DNA of 64,000 nucleotides, taken from contig NZ_FOOC01000009.1 in assembly GCF_900113085.1 (NCBI RefSeq), forward strand, positions 1 through 64,000. Reading direction: 5' to 3'. A model generated the notes under the pieces. That model did not search any database, was not told the origin of the DNA, and saw nothing but the letters and a program-made list of their open reading frames with translations. Shown here in pieces: positions 1-6,435 of the stretch; within the stretch, counting starts at the first letter, position 1, and every line of letters begins with the position of its first letter. The position numbers were made by a program, and so were the translations under genes. This DNA is from Fontimonas thermophila. GTDB lineage: Bacteria; Pseudomonadota; Gammaproteobacteria; Nevskiales; Nevskiaceae.

Positions 1-302
1 ATAACGGCAAGGAGTTCTGCGGCAAGGCCATGGCCACCTGGGCATACGAGCGCAGCGTGCAACTGCGCCTGATCCAACCCGGCAAGCCGAACCAGAACGC
101 CTACGTCGAATCCTTCAACGGCCGCCTGCGCGACGAGTGCCTCAACGAACACTGGTTCACCCACCTGCTGCACGCCCGGACCGTCATCGAGACCTGGCGC
201 CGGGAGTACAACGAGGAGCGACCAAAGAAGGCATTGGGCGGACTGACACCGAGCGCCTACGCCAGGCAACTGGCATCGGCTACCATCCAACCCGGACTCT
301 AG
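1..302 (+). CDS. IS3-family transposase (OrfB), C-terminal fragment
   Basis: The reading frame is open from the window start (codons from base 3), so this is a partial CDS; the first Met at base 30 is internal. The translation shows the NGKEFCGKAM stretch, where the second catalytic Asp of the DDE domain would sit just before the window. It then has the hallmark PGKPNQNAYVESFNGRLRDE motif containing the catalytic Glu, and the NEERPKKALGGLTPSAYA tail typical of the rve integrase core in the IS3 family. It cuts and joins the ends of its element. The stop is at 300-302. It sits about 110 bp from the end of the ImmA-like gene, on the opposite strand. Confidence 0.9.
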   Translation, partial: NGKEFCGKAMATWAYERSVQLRLIQPGKPNQNAYVESFNGRLRDECLNEHWFTHLLHARTVIETWRREYNEERPKKALGGLTPSAYARQLASATIQPGL

Positions 303-334
303 ATCGAACCGCTACTGAAAGCGGGGGGACGTCG
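1..334 (+). mobile_element. 3' end of an IS3-family insertion sequence (truncated by window start)
   Basis: This is the right-hand part of an insertion sequence whose left part lies outside the window. It carries the C-terminal part of a DDE transposase followed, a few bases after the stop, by a short stretch with a run of six G at about 322-327. Ends of the IS407 type in the IS3 family often look like this. The exact right border near 334 is an estimate, because the left inverted repeat and the target duplication cannot be seen. Confidence 0.5.
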
Positions 335-410
335 GTGGTTCGATCCGCTTCAACTGGAAACTCGGTGGCAAACGAAAGCATGGATGCCTCCAGAACGATC
401 TCTACACAGC

Positions 411-1316
411 CTACTGTCGCCAATTTACGGCATCGAGAGTTTCGCCATCCTGCCAGGATCGATCCCAAGCGCGCGGCTCGGCACTTTCCAACAGCAGCAG
501 GGTCAGGACGCGATCTCTCGAGGTGTAGCTGTGCTTGAACTCGCGCAGCTTCATGTGGGGGGCTTCCTCCGGGCACCAGATCGCGGCGGACATCTCGACG
601 CCATCCCATGCCTGCTCGACGCTCGCGTCGGCGGCGAGCGTGCCGGGCAACGGCTCTTGCGGATCGCCGCTGCGCCGGATGCGTGCCCGGGTTCTCACGG
701 CGCTGCTGCTGCGCCATTCGTACTTCGCGTAGCCGTTGTCCCAGTAGACCAAGATGGCGCGCTGCGGGGTGAACTTGATGAAGCGGATGCACAGCGCCTC
801 GAACGAGACCTGGAAGCGCTTGGCAATGGCGCTGAGGACGTGCAGATCGATGCGTCGGTTCGAGATCCACTCGCGCAGCCGATCGCCGGGCATCAGCAAA
901 TTGCTGGCGAAGTCGTCGGCCTCGCGCTCGATCAGGCGCATGGTCTCGTGGCCGGAGTGGACGCTTTCCTTGTCGCAGTGGAAGCGCGGCTGCCGGTCGC
1001 GGTGCAGCACGAAATGCCCGAGCTCGTGCGCGATGGTGAAGCGCTGGCGCTCGGGGCTGACGCTGCCGTTGTAGGCGATGCCCCAGACCTGAGGGTCACC
1101 GGGGTCCCGCGCCAGCAGGCCCTCGAAGGCATCGTCGTTGAACTGCACCGGCGGACGAATCTCCCGAACCCCTTTGCCGTAGGGCGTGGTCGGCAGCATC
1201 TGCCGCACGACATCGAGATCGATGGCCTCGGGCACGTCCGCGCCATACCAAGCCCGCAACCAGTGGTGGACTTTGTTGGCGGCGATCGCGCCGTTGAGGG
1301 CCGGGGGCGTGTTCAC
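411..1316 (-). CDS. ImmA/IrrE family metallo-endopeptidase
   Basis: This is a 301 aa protein. A zinc-protease HELGH motif lies at residues 97-101, and the downstream EREADDFASNLLMP segment (about 130-143) carries the third metal ligand. Both are diagnostic of the ImmA/IrrE (DUF955) family. Family members cleave a partner XRE repressor in response to a signal, as ImmA does to ImmR in ICEBs1 and IrrE to DdrO in Deinococcus. The start is GTG at 1314-1316, overlapping the TGA of the XRE gene by four bases, which suggests translational coupling with the presumed substrate. The C-terminal third (about 200-301) is longer than in minimal ImmA proteins and may be a sensor domain; I do not recognise it. 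The gene ends next to an IS remnant. Confidence 0.88.
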   Translation of the reverse strand: MNTPPALNGAIAANKVHHWLRAWYGADVPEAIDLDVVRQMLPTTPYGKGVREIRPPVQFNDDAFEGLLARDPGDPQVWGIAYNGSVSPERQRFTIAHELGHFVLHRDRQPRFHCDKESVHSGHETMRLIEREADDFASNLLMPGDRLREWISNRRIDLHVLSAIAKRFQVSFEALCIRFIKFTPQRAILVYWDNGYAKYEWRSSSAVRTRARIRRSGDPQEPLPGTLAADASVEQAWDGVEMSAAIWCPEEAPHMKLREFKHSYTSRDRVLTLLLLESAEPRAWDRSWQDGETLDAVNWRQ

Positions 1317-1660
1317 CTTTTGCTTTCCGGCAGATCCTTGTCCGGGAAGATGATCTTCAGCGCTTGGCGCACCCGGTCCTTCTCAGCTTCGGTCATGCCG
1401 GCATAGGCACGGAAGAAGGCCACATCCTCGGGGCTGGCCTCGGGGACCTGGGGCATGGGCTCGCCCATGATGTCTTCCATCGTGACGCCCAGCACCTTGG
1501 CCAGCGCCTGCACGCGCTCAGCCGAGGGGCGTTGACCCTCCTTCATCTCCAGTTCCCAGATGTAGGCCTTGGTGCAGCCGACCGCGTCGGCGACTTGCTG
1601 CAAGGTCAATTTCTTCGCCTCGCGGAATCGCCGCAGGCGAGATCCAAACGCGGAAGCCAT
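1313..1660 (-). CDS. XRE-family helix-turn-helix transcriptional regulator
   Basis: This is a 115 aa protein. A helix-turn-helix occupies about residues 7-62 (RLRRFREAKKLTLQQVADAV, then GCTKAYIWELE), followed by an acidic linker and a C-terminal helix pair (residues 77-105) that could be the dimerisation or cleavage region. The ATG at 1658-1660 was chosen because the frame upstream has no family similarity. The gene is the first of a two-gene operon with the ImmA-like protease and is divergent from two unknown genes. By analogy with ImmR/ImmA and DdrO/IrrE pairs it probably represses both directions of the intergenic region until the protease cleaves it. That role is inferred. Confidence 0.88.
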   Translation of the reverse strand: MASAFGSRLRRFREAKKLTLQQVADAVGCTKAYIWELEMKEGQRPSAERVQALAKVLGVTMEDIMGEPMPQVPEASPEDVAFFRAYAGMTEAEKDRVRQALKIIFPDKDLPESKR

Positions 1661-1709
1661 GGCGATGCCCCGTCTCGAATCGACTGTCAGTGTAGAAAAC
1701 CAGACCGCA

Positions 1710-1715
1710 AGTATA
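1710..1715 (-). promoter_or_regulatory. Possible -10 element of the XRE-ImmA promoter
   Basis: Read on the minus strand, 1715 to 1710 is TATACT, five of six matches to the sigma-70 -10 consensus, about 50 bp upstream of the XRE start codon. No convincing -35 lies at the usual distance. A GTATCTCG half-site sits in the spacer position, so this promoter may be under direct control of the repressor. Confidence 0.35.
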
Positions 1716-1719
1716 GCCA

Positions 1720-1817
1720 CGAGATACCAAAAAGCGCCAGACGTGCCGCGATGATTGACAGGCGGAATGGGGCGGGACACAATCGCGCTGTATCTCGCTG
1801 CTTTACTCTGGCGAGAT
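1720..1817. promoter_or_regulatory. Candidate XRE operator half-sites between the divergent operons
   Basis: The octamer GTATCTCG occurs on the minus strand at 1727-1720 and on the plus strand at 1790-1797. A further copy of its core, ATCTCGC, lies inverted at 1817-1811, so 1792-1798 and 1811-1817 form a 7 bp inverted repeat with a 12 bp spacer. One half-site lies just upstream of the minus-strand -10. The inverted pair lies just at the expected transcription start of the plus-strand promoter. This placement suits a repressor controlling both directions; binding is inferred. Confidence 0.42.
1755..1783 (+). promoter_or_regulatory. Promoter of the two-gene unknown operon
   Basis: A perfect -35 hexamer TTGACA (1755-1760) is followed after 17 bp by CACAAT (1778-1783), a four-of-six -10. 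The predicted start near 1790 falls on the inverted repeat of candidate operator half-sites. It would give a leader of about 115 nt before the ATG at 1904. Confidence 0.5.
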
Positions 1818-1903
1818 CGCCGTTCGGTAACCCGGTCGCCGGCCCGCGAACCAGCCCCCTCGGTCCGCAGCCCTCGACACCTCTTGCGGAAAGGACCGAG
1901 AAG

Positions 1904-3145
1904 ATGAAGAAGACCTTCGTCGACGTGCTGCTCGAACTGCCGGTGGACGCGACCCTCAGCACTTTCCTGGCCTCGCACGGCCTGCCCGTGGCCGCCGATT
2001 TCGACTGGGAGGACACGCCGCGCACCTCACAGGCGCTGGTGGAGGCCGTTCGCGCCTGGCCCGACGTCGCCGCCCGCGACCGTCTGATCGGCAATCTCAT
2101 GGCCAGCGTCCAGCTGGCCGACCCGGCCGGCAAGCAGGCGATGTTCCAGGCCGCCGCCGGTGACGGCACCGCGTTGGTGGGTCTCGTGGCCTGCCGGAGC
2201 GACACCCACCGCTCCTTCTGGCTGTATGCCAGCCACCCGGCGCTGTTCGAGCGGGCCTGTGAGTTCGACTACCTGGAGCGCCACGGATCGCAGGCCCAGC
2301 AGCACGACCTCGGCGTGAAGCGTCGGCCGAACACCTCGGATGCCGCGCTGGCCGCGCTGCGCCAGGCCATCTCGGCCTTCTATCAGCGCGAACTGCAGTG
2401 CGGCGACGGCAGCGTGGCTTACTTGGTGGAACGCCGCCCCGGCATGTTCCTGCTGACGGTCCACGTCAAGGACCTGGCCATGCTGCGCCTGGAGTTCGAG
2501 GGCGCCCATCTCACCCGTCGCGTCGGCAACCCGAACATCCACATGGTGCTGGAGTACGCCGTGGCCACTGGGGTCGTTCGCACCCTCGTGCGCGGTGGCG
2601 CCAAGTACCACCAGATGCTCGTGGACGCCTTCGCCGAGCACCTGCTGGGCGTCAAGGTGGACGCGCACCGCATCAAGCCGCCGACGCTGGACCTGTCGGT
2701 CTTGCGCCTGGGCTTCGACGTGCCGCAGGCCGTGGCGGACGGTTTCGTGGCGCTGCAGGTCAAGTCCCTCACGGTGTTGAGCCCGAGCACGGCACTGAAG
2801 CTCGATTGCACGGCGATGGCGTCGAGCGAGCAGCGCTGCGTCACCGAACTGCTGCGCGAGGAGTTCCCTGGTGAGGACCCGCTGGCCCGCGGCTGGTTGA
2901 TCACGGCGGCACGCATCAACCTGTACTACCCGCCCGAACCCGGAAAGGCTCGTTCCAAGGTCATCACGGTCGAGGTGACGCGTCGCGGACGGCTGAACCT
3001 GCACAAGTTCGATGCCGCGTTGCAGGCGCAGTTGGAGGGCTACCTGGTCTCGCTGGGCATCTTGCAGCCCGGCCAGACGCTGAACGCGCAGGAGGCGTCC
3101 CCGGAGCCGGACATGGTCAATCCGCAACCGGTCTACGAGAACTGA
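1904..3145 (+). CDS. Unrecognised protein of an XRE/ImmA-controlled module (413 aa)
   Basis: I do not recognise a family. The ATG at 1904 has an AAGGA ribosome-binding site eight bases upstream and is the first Met with balanced composition; the open frame further upstream is a shadow. The protein is soluble, with no signal peptide or membrane segment, and looks like a mixed alpha/beta protein. The N-terminal part (about 1-90) is rich in helical, acidic sequence. The centre (about 140-260) has alternating hydrophobic strands such as MFLLTVHVKDLAMLRLEFEG. The C-terminus is polar. It is followed three bases later by the zinc-ribbon gene. Its position opposite an XRE-ImmA pair suggests it is what that pair controls. 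Confidence 0.7.
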   Translation: MKKTFVDVLLELPVDATLSTFLASHGLPVAADFDWEDTPRTSQALVEAVRAWPDVAARDRLIGNLMASVQLADPAGKQAMFQAAAGDGTALVGLVACRSDTHRSFWLYASHPALFERACEFDYLERHGSQAQQHDLGVKRRPNTSDAALAALRQAISAFYQRELQCGDGSVAYLVERRPGMFLLTVHVKDLAMLRLEFEGAHLTRRVGNPNIHMVLEYAVATGVVRTLVRGGAKYHQMLVDAFAEHLLGVKVDAHRIKPPTLDLSVLRLGFDVPQAVADGFVALQVKSLTVLSPSTALKLDCTAMASSEQRCVTELLREEFPGEDPLARGWLITAARINLYYPPEPGKARSKVITVEVTRRGRLNLHKFDAALQAQLEGYLVSLGILQPGQTLNAQEASPEPDMVNPQPVYEN

Positions 3146-3148
3146 TCG

Positions 3149-4111
3149 ATGGCGGCGCACGACGCCTGGGCACTGGTATGCCGGCTGTTCGCGGGCGGCA
3201 CGCCGGTCCTGCGCACCGCGCTGTCACCGCGCGAGATCGATGCCTTGTCTGCCCTCGGGCGGGCGGTGAAGCCTGCGGCCCTGGATCAGCGATTCGTGCT
3301 GTGCCCCTACTGCCACCAGCACCGGGCGCAGGTCTGGGGCAACGGGCACCAGGGGCGTACCTGCCATTGCCCCGAGTGCGGGCCGGTGGACGTCGCGGCC
3401 GACGACATGGCCGCGTTGGCGCTGGACGAGGACTGGCTGCGCCGAAAGCTGCGGCTGGCGCTTTCGATCGAGAGCCGCGACGGCATCGACGCCCTCGGCG
3501 ATGGCGTGTGGCGCCTTGGCGATTCCCGGTGCTTGCCAGTCCTGTTGGCGCGCGATCTGATCCGGCTATGGCGCGAGCCGGCCCTGCTGGAGCGGGTGCG
3601 GGTCGCAGGCGGGCCGATCCGCGTCATCACGCCGAAGCCGCGCGAGACGCGCGGGGCGCCCTTCGGCCCGGCCGTGGAGTGGTTGGCTCTGGAGGATCGC
3701 TTCGCCTTCTACGGAGGCGGCATCTCGTTCATCGCCCCGACGGGAGAGCCGCCAGCACCGCAGGCCAGCGATCCAACGACGCCGGTGAAGGGGCCTTTCT
3801 CGGCGGATTTCCGCTGGGTCACGCTGCCCGACTGGCCGCACGGCCCGATCCGGCTGACCGAGGCTCAGGCCGCAGTCTTCGACGCACTGTGGTCGTTCAA
3901 GGGGGAGCCCCGCACCGCCGAACAGATCATGCGGCGCGCCGGGCTGGACAGTGACAAGCCCATCGACGTGTTCAAGGTCAAGGCGCGCGACAAGGGCAAG
4001 CCCGAGGCCGAAGGGCCGCTCTTCGCCTATCGTGCGCTCGTGGTGGTGCAGGGACGCCAGGGGCTGTACTCGATGCCCTGTGCTGCAGCATTGGGCCCCG
4101 TGCAGGCTTGA
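3149..4111 (+). CDS. Unrecognised zinc-ribbon protein with possible C-terminal winged helix (320 aa)
   Basis: I know of no named family for this gene. Near the N-terminus, C52-x2-C55 and C74-x2-C77 (CPYC and CPEC) form a zinc-ribbon pattern. The region around 235-315 (LTEAQAAVFDALWSFKGEPRTAEQIMRRAGL and following; residues given in part) looks like a winged-helix fold. Both fit a protein that contacts nucleic acid or another protein rather than an enzyme with a visible catalytic motif. The ATG lies three bases after the stop of the 413 aa gene, so the two are one operon and probably work together. No membrane segments are seen. Confidence 0.7.
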   Translation: MAAHDAWALVCRLFAGGTPVLRTALSPREIDALSALGRAVKPAALDQRFVLCPYCHQHRAQVWGNGHQGRTCHCPECGPVDVAADDMAALALDEDWLRRKLRLALSIESRDGIDALGDGVWRLGDSRCLPVLLARDLIRLWREPALLERVRVAGGPIRVITPKPRETRGAPFGPAVEWLALEDRFAFYGGGISFIAPTGEPPAPQASDPTTPVKGPFSADFRWVTLPDWPHGPIRLTEAQAAVFDALWSFKGEPRTAEQIMRRAGLDSDKPIDVFKVKARDKGKPEAEGPLFAYRALVVVQGRQGLYSMPCAAALGPVQA

Positions 4112-4271
4112 TGCCTTGCTCAACCACGGCGTTGCCAGCAAAACGGTGTCCGGGGTCAAACTGGAGCTTGCGTGCCGTTGCGGGCAGTAGTTTTGTCAGG
4201 TCCAAATGCGCCGTTTGGCCTGCGTCAGTTTCCCGGCGGTCTCCAGCTGTACATACACCAAACGCCTCTGG

Positions 4272-5234
4272 TCATCCACCGCGTCGCAACTCCCTGACAC
4301 CCCGGCCCAGCTTGCGGCGCAACAGGGCCCGCAGGGTCACCCCATCCGAGTACCCGACCTGTGCGGCGACTTGGTCGACGCTGGCGTTCCCGGTGCGCAA
4401 GAGATGGACGGCATGCTCCACGCGCAGGTCCTGGAAATACGACAGCGGTGTCTTACCCAAAACGCTTTGCAGCCGCCGCGCCAAGGTGCGCTCGCTTGTG
4501 CCCGCGGCGCTCGCCGCCTCGGCCAGCGAGAACCCCTTCGCGAGCCGACTTCTGGCCCAGCACTCGAAGCGCTCCACTATCGGGTCGGCATGCGCAAGGT
4601 GGTCGGGAATCACGAACTCGGCTTGCGAACTGCGTGCCTCGACCAGCAGATAGCGTGCCACCAGGGCCGCCAGCGCCGGACTGCGCCCGCGGATGATGCG
4701 CAAGGCCAAGTCGACGTGGGCCAAAGCGGCACCCGCGGTGGTGAAGCGTGTCGAGTTCACGATCATGCGTGACTCGTCCAGCGTGACGTTCGGATAGCGC
4801 TGCCGAAACATCGGCCCCAGCCACCATGACGTCGTCGCACGATGCCCATCAAGCAGGCCGCTCTCTGCAAGCAAGAAACTACCGGAGCAGGCGGCACCAA
4901 GGTGCGCGCCAGCGGCGGACCACTGCTGCAGCACGGCGACCGCATCGGGCACGTCGGGGCGTGTGAGCCGAGCCGAGAGCGTATCAGGCATCTTCTCACC
5001 AAACGCGGGCACGAGCACGACGTCTGGTTCCGGCACACCACGCGCAGTGACCACGGGGACCGTCAAGCCTTGCGCAGTTCGGATGCGACGCCGCACGCCC
5101 ACCAGCGTGAGCTCTATGTGCGCGGGAGCCTGCGGCAGCGAGCCCGACATCGCATTGGCCAAGCCCACTGTGTCGGTGAGCGCCGCAAGCCCGAGATCAA
5201 ACACGCCATCACAAACAAGGATGTGGAGTTTCAT
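4272..5234 (-). CDS. GlxA-type AraC family transcriptional regulator with DJ-1/PfpI domain
   Basis: This is a 320 aa protein. The N-terminal half is a DJ-1/PfpI-like (type 1 glutamine amidotransferase-like) sensor domain with the nucleophile-elbow cysteine in HLGAACSGSF (C116). The C-terminal half (about 225-312) is an AraC double helix-turn-helix, with SLAEAASAAGTSERTLARRL and a DQVAAQVGYSDGVTLRALLR second helix-turn-helix. Such regulators usually activate or repress an adjacent operon. I chose the ATG at 5232-5234 rather than the one at 5285, because family members begin with this hydrophobic first strand and a strong palindrome lies directly upstream. It is divergent from the ABM-type gene, its likely target. 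Confidence 0.88.
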   Translation of the reverse strand: MKLHILVCDGVFDLGLAALTDTVGLANAMSGSLPQAPAHIELTLVGVRRRIRTAQGLTVPVVTARGVPEPDVVLVPAFGEKMPDTLSARLTRPDVPDAVAVLQQWSAAGAHLGAACSGSFLLAESGLLDGHRATTSWWLGPMFRQRYPNVTLDESRMIVNSTRFTTAGAALAHVDLALRIIRGRSPALAALVARYLLVEARSSQAEFVIPDHLAHADPIVERFECWARSRLAKGFSLAEAASAAGTSERTLARRLQSVLGKTPLSYFQDLRVEHAVHLLRTGNASVDQVAAQVGYSDGVTLRALLRRKLGRGVRELRRGG

Positions 5235-5236
5235 GG

Positions 5237-5256
5237 CAACAATGATATCAATGTTG
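5237..5256. promoter_or_regulatory. Palindromic operator candidate between GlxA-type regulator and ABM gene
   Basis: The 20 bp sequence CAACAATGATATCAATGTTG is palindromic in nine of ten base pairs, centred at 5246/5247. It lies immediately before the chosen start codon of the regulator and about 95 bp upstream of the ABM gene. It is AT-rich in a GC-rich neighbourhood. It could be the binding site for the AraC-type regulator, although AraC sites are more often direct repeats, so another dimeric regulator is possible. Confidence 0.5.
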
Positions 5257-5348
5257 TCATTCTTGCCTATAGAGATGTCTGTCATGAAGACTTAGACTGC
5301 AGGCTCGTCGATCCATTCATCTAACCCAGTTACCCAAAGGAATACAGC

Positions 5349-5651
5349 ATGACCAAGCTCGCCCTGTTTGTTCGCCTCGAAGCCAAACCCGGCCAGGAGG
5401 CTGCGCTTGCCGACTTCCTGGCCAGCGCACTGCCGCTCGCCAACGCCGAGTCCGGCACCACTGCCTGGTTCGCATTGAAGTTTGGCCCTTCGACGTTCGG
5501 TGTGTTCGATGCCTTTGCCGATGAGGCAGGTCGCCAAGCACATCTGAACGGCCAGATCGCCGCGGCCTTGATGGCCAACGCAGCGACCTTGCTCAGTTCT
5601 CCGCCCAATATCGAGAAGGTCGAACTGCTTGCAGCCAAACTGCCTGCATGA
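5349..5651 (+). CDS. Antibiotic biosynthesis monooxygenase (ABM) family protein
   Basis: This small 100 aa protein has the dimeric alpha+beta barrel pattern of the ABM/quinol monooxygenase family: the first strand LALFVRLEAKPGQEAALADFL, then TTAWFALKFGPSTFGVFDAFADEAGRQAHLNG (given in part), then a short C-terminal strand. Members are cofactor-free oxygenases or quinone or aldehyde-stress proteins; the substrate cannot be told from sequence. An AAAGGA ribosome-binding site lies seven bases before the ATG. The gene is divergent from the GlxA-type regulator and probably controlled by it. Nothing recognisable follows for about 520 bp. Confidence 0.82.
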   Translation: MTKLALFVRLEAKPGQEAALADFLASALPLANAESGTTAWFALKFGPSTFGVFDAFADEAGRQAHLNGQIAAALMANAATLLSSPPNIEKVELLAAKLPA

Positions 5652-6135
5652 CAACCCGGCCTTGACCCAATCAGGTCACGCTGCAGGATGGGGGGGCACG
5701 CGGCCCTACGCAGCGTCCCCCCCTCGATTGCACTTGCCCAGGGAGCTACCTTCCACAGCGACAGCCTGCCGGCGAGTGGCGCTTCGTGTTTCGATCCCGC
5801 GAAGATGCCGGACGGGAGATCACAGTCCACGTTTTCTGCTTCAACCTCTTCGTTGCCCCTGCCAAGGCGGGACGGCGGCGTTAGTGCGACTCTGGCGACT
5901 CTCGGTTCACATGAGGCTTTGCATCACCAAGCGTGCCGGGCAACCTCCCGCAACGACGCATACACAGGTCATTGACGCGCAAGGCCTTCTGCGTGCGCTC
6001 CGGCGAGGAAGTTGGCGCAGGTTTTGAGAGAAGAGAGGGCGGATCAGAGTCGAACCTGCCCCATTCAGGCGCCCGCGGCAATGGGACGCAGCACACGCAG
6101 AACCGGCCTGAACCCCGCGCCGCGGCGGGGGCTCG
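5652..6135. other. Long intergenic stretch with no supported gene
   Basis: About 480 bp between the ABM gene and the tRNA-Phe terminator. The only structure I can support is a G7/C7 hairpin at 5690-5723. The short open frames here have arginine- and proline-rich translations without family similarity. It lies on the 3' side of tRNA-Phe, where the internal end of a tRNA-integrated element would be, but I see no integrase or integrase remnant and no repeated piece of the tRNA. Confidence 0.5.
5690..5723. terminator. G7/C7 hairpin downstream of the ABM gene
   Basis: A run of seven G (5690-5696), a bulged C and ACGC pair with GCGT and a run of seven C (5713-5723), with a loop of about 12 nt. It starts about 40 bp after the ABM stop codon. 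It could stop transcription, but no T-run follows on either strand, so it is only a candidate. Confidence 0.3.
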
Positions 6136-6171
6136 CAAACGAAAACGCCCAACCGGAGCCGGTTGGGCGTT
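6136..6171 (-). terminator. Intrinsic terminator of tRNA-Phe
   Basis: AACGCCCAACCGG (6144-6156) is the exact reverse complement of 6159-6171, giving a stem of about 12 bp with a tight loop. Read on the minus strand it is followed by TTTTCGTTT. It starts seven bases after the encoded CCA end of the tRNA. Confidence 0.85.
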
Positions 6172-6177
6172 GAATGG

Positions 6178-6253
6178 TGGTGGCCAGGGACGGAATCGAA
6201 CCGCCGACACGGGGATTTTCAGTCCCCTGCTCTACCAACTGAGCTACCTGGCC
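6178..6253 (-). tRNA. tRNA-Phe (GAA anticodon)
   Basis: This is a 76 nt cloverleaf on the minus strand. The acceptor stem is GGCCAGG paired with CCTGGCC, the D-arm is AGCTCAGTTGGTAGAGC, and the anticodon loop is CTGAAAA with GAA. The T-arm has GGTTCGATT, and the CCA is encoded (6178-6180). Promoter and terminator are both recognisable. The 3' end faces the accessory region, as expected if an element had integrated at this tRNA. Confidence 0.97.
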
Positions 6254-6301
6254 TTGGGGCGTGAGTAGCCCGCGCCGGGAGGCGCGGACGAAAGGCGCGG
6301 T

Positions 6302-6330
6302 ATTAAACCGGCGCCTTATGGGCAAGTCAA
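6302..6330 (-). promoter_or_regulatory. tRNA-Phe promoter
   Basis: On the minus strand, TTGACT (6330-6325) and TTTAAT (6307-6302) are separated by exactly 17 bp. Each matches its sigma-70 hexamer at five of six positions. The expected start, near 6295, is about 40 bp before the mature tRNA 5' end. Confidence 0.75.
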
Positions 6331-6435
6331 GGAATTTTTCCGGGAAATCCCCGGCTGCGCGGGTGCAACCACAACCTGTCTTGCGGGTCTGCGGGCGCTG
6401 CCGCGCATACCAATGTCCGCGCAAACCGGGTCGAT

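Noticed and set aside
6040-6065. A T-loop-like GGTTCGACTC on the minus strand, suggesting a tRNA fragment
   Set aside because: No T-stem or acceptor stem can be formed around it, and it does not repeat the tRNA-Phe 3' end.
5881-6210. Small minus-strand reading frame overlapping tRNA-Phe
   Set aside because: It begins inside the tRNA and runs through the terminator; basic, proline-rich and without similarity.
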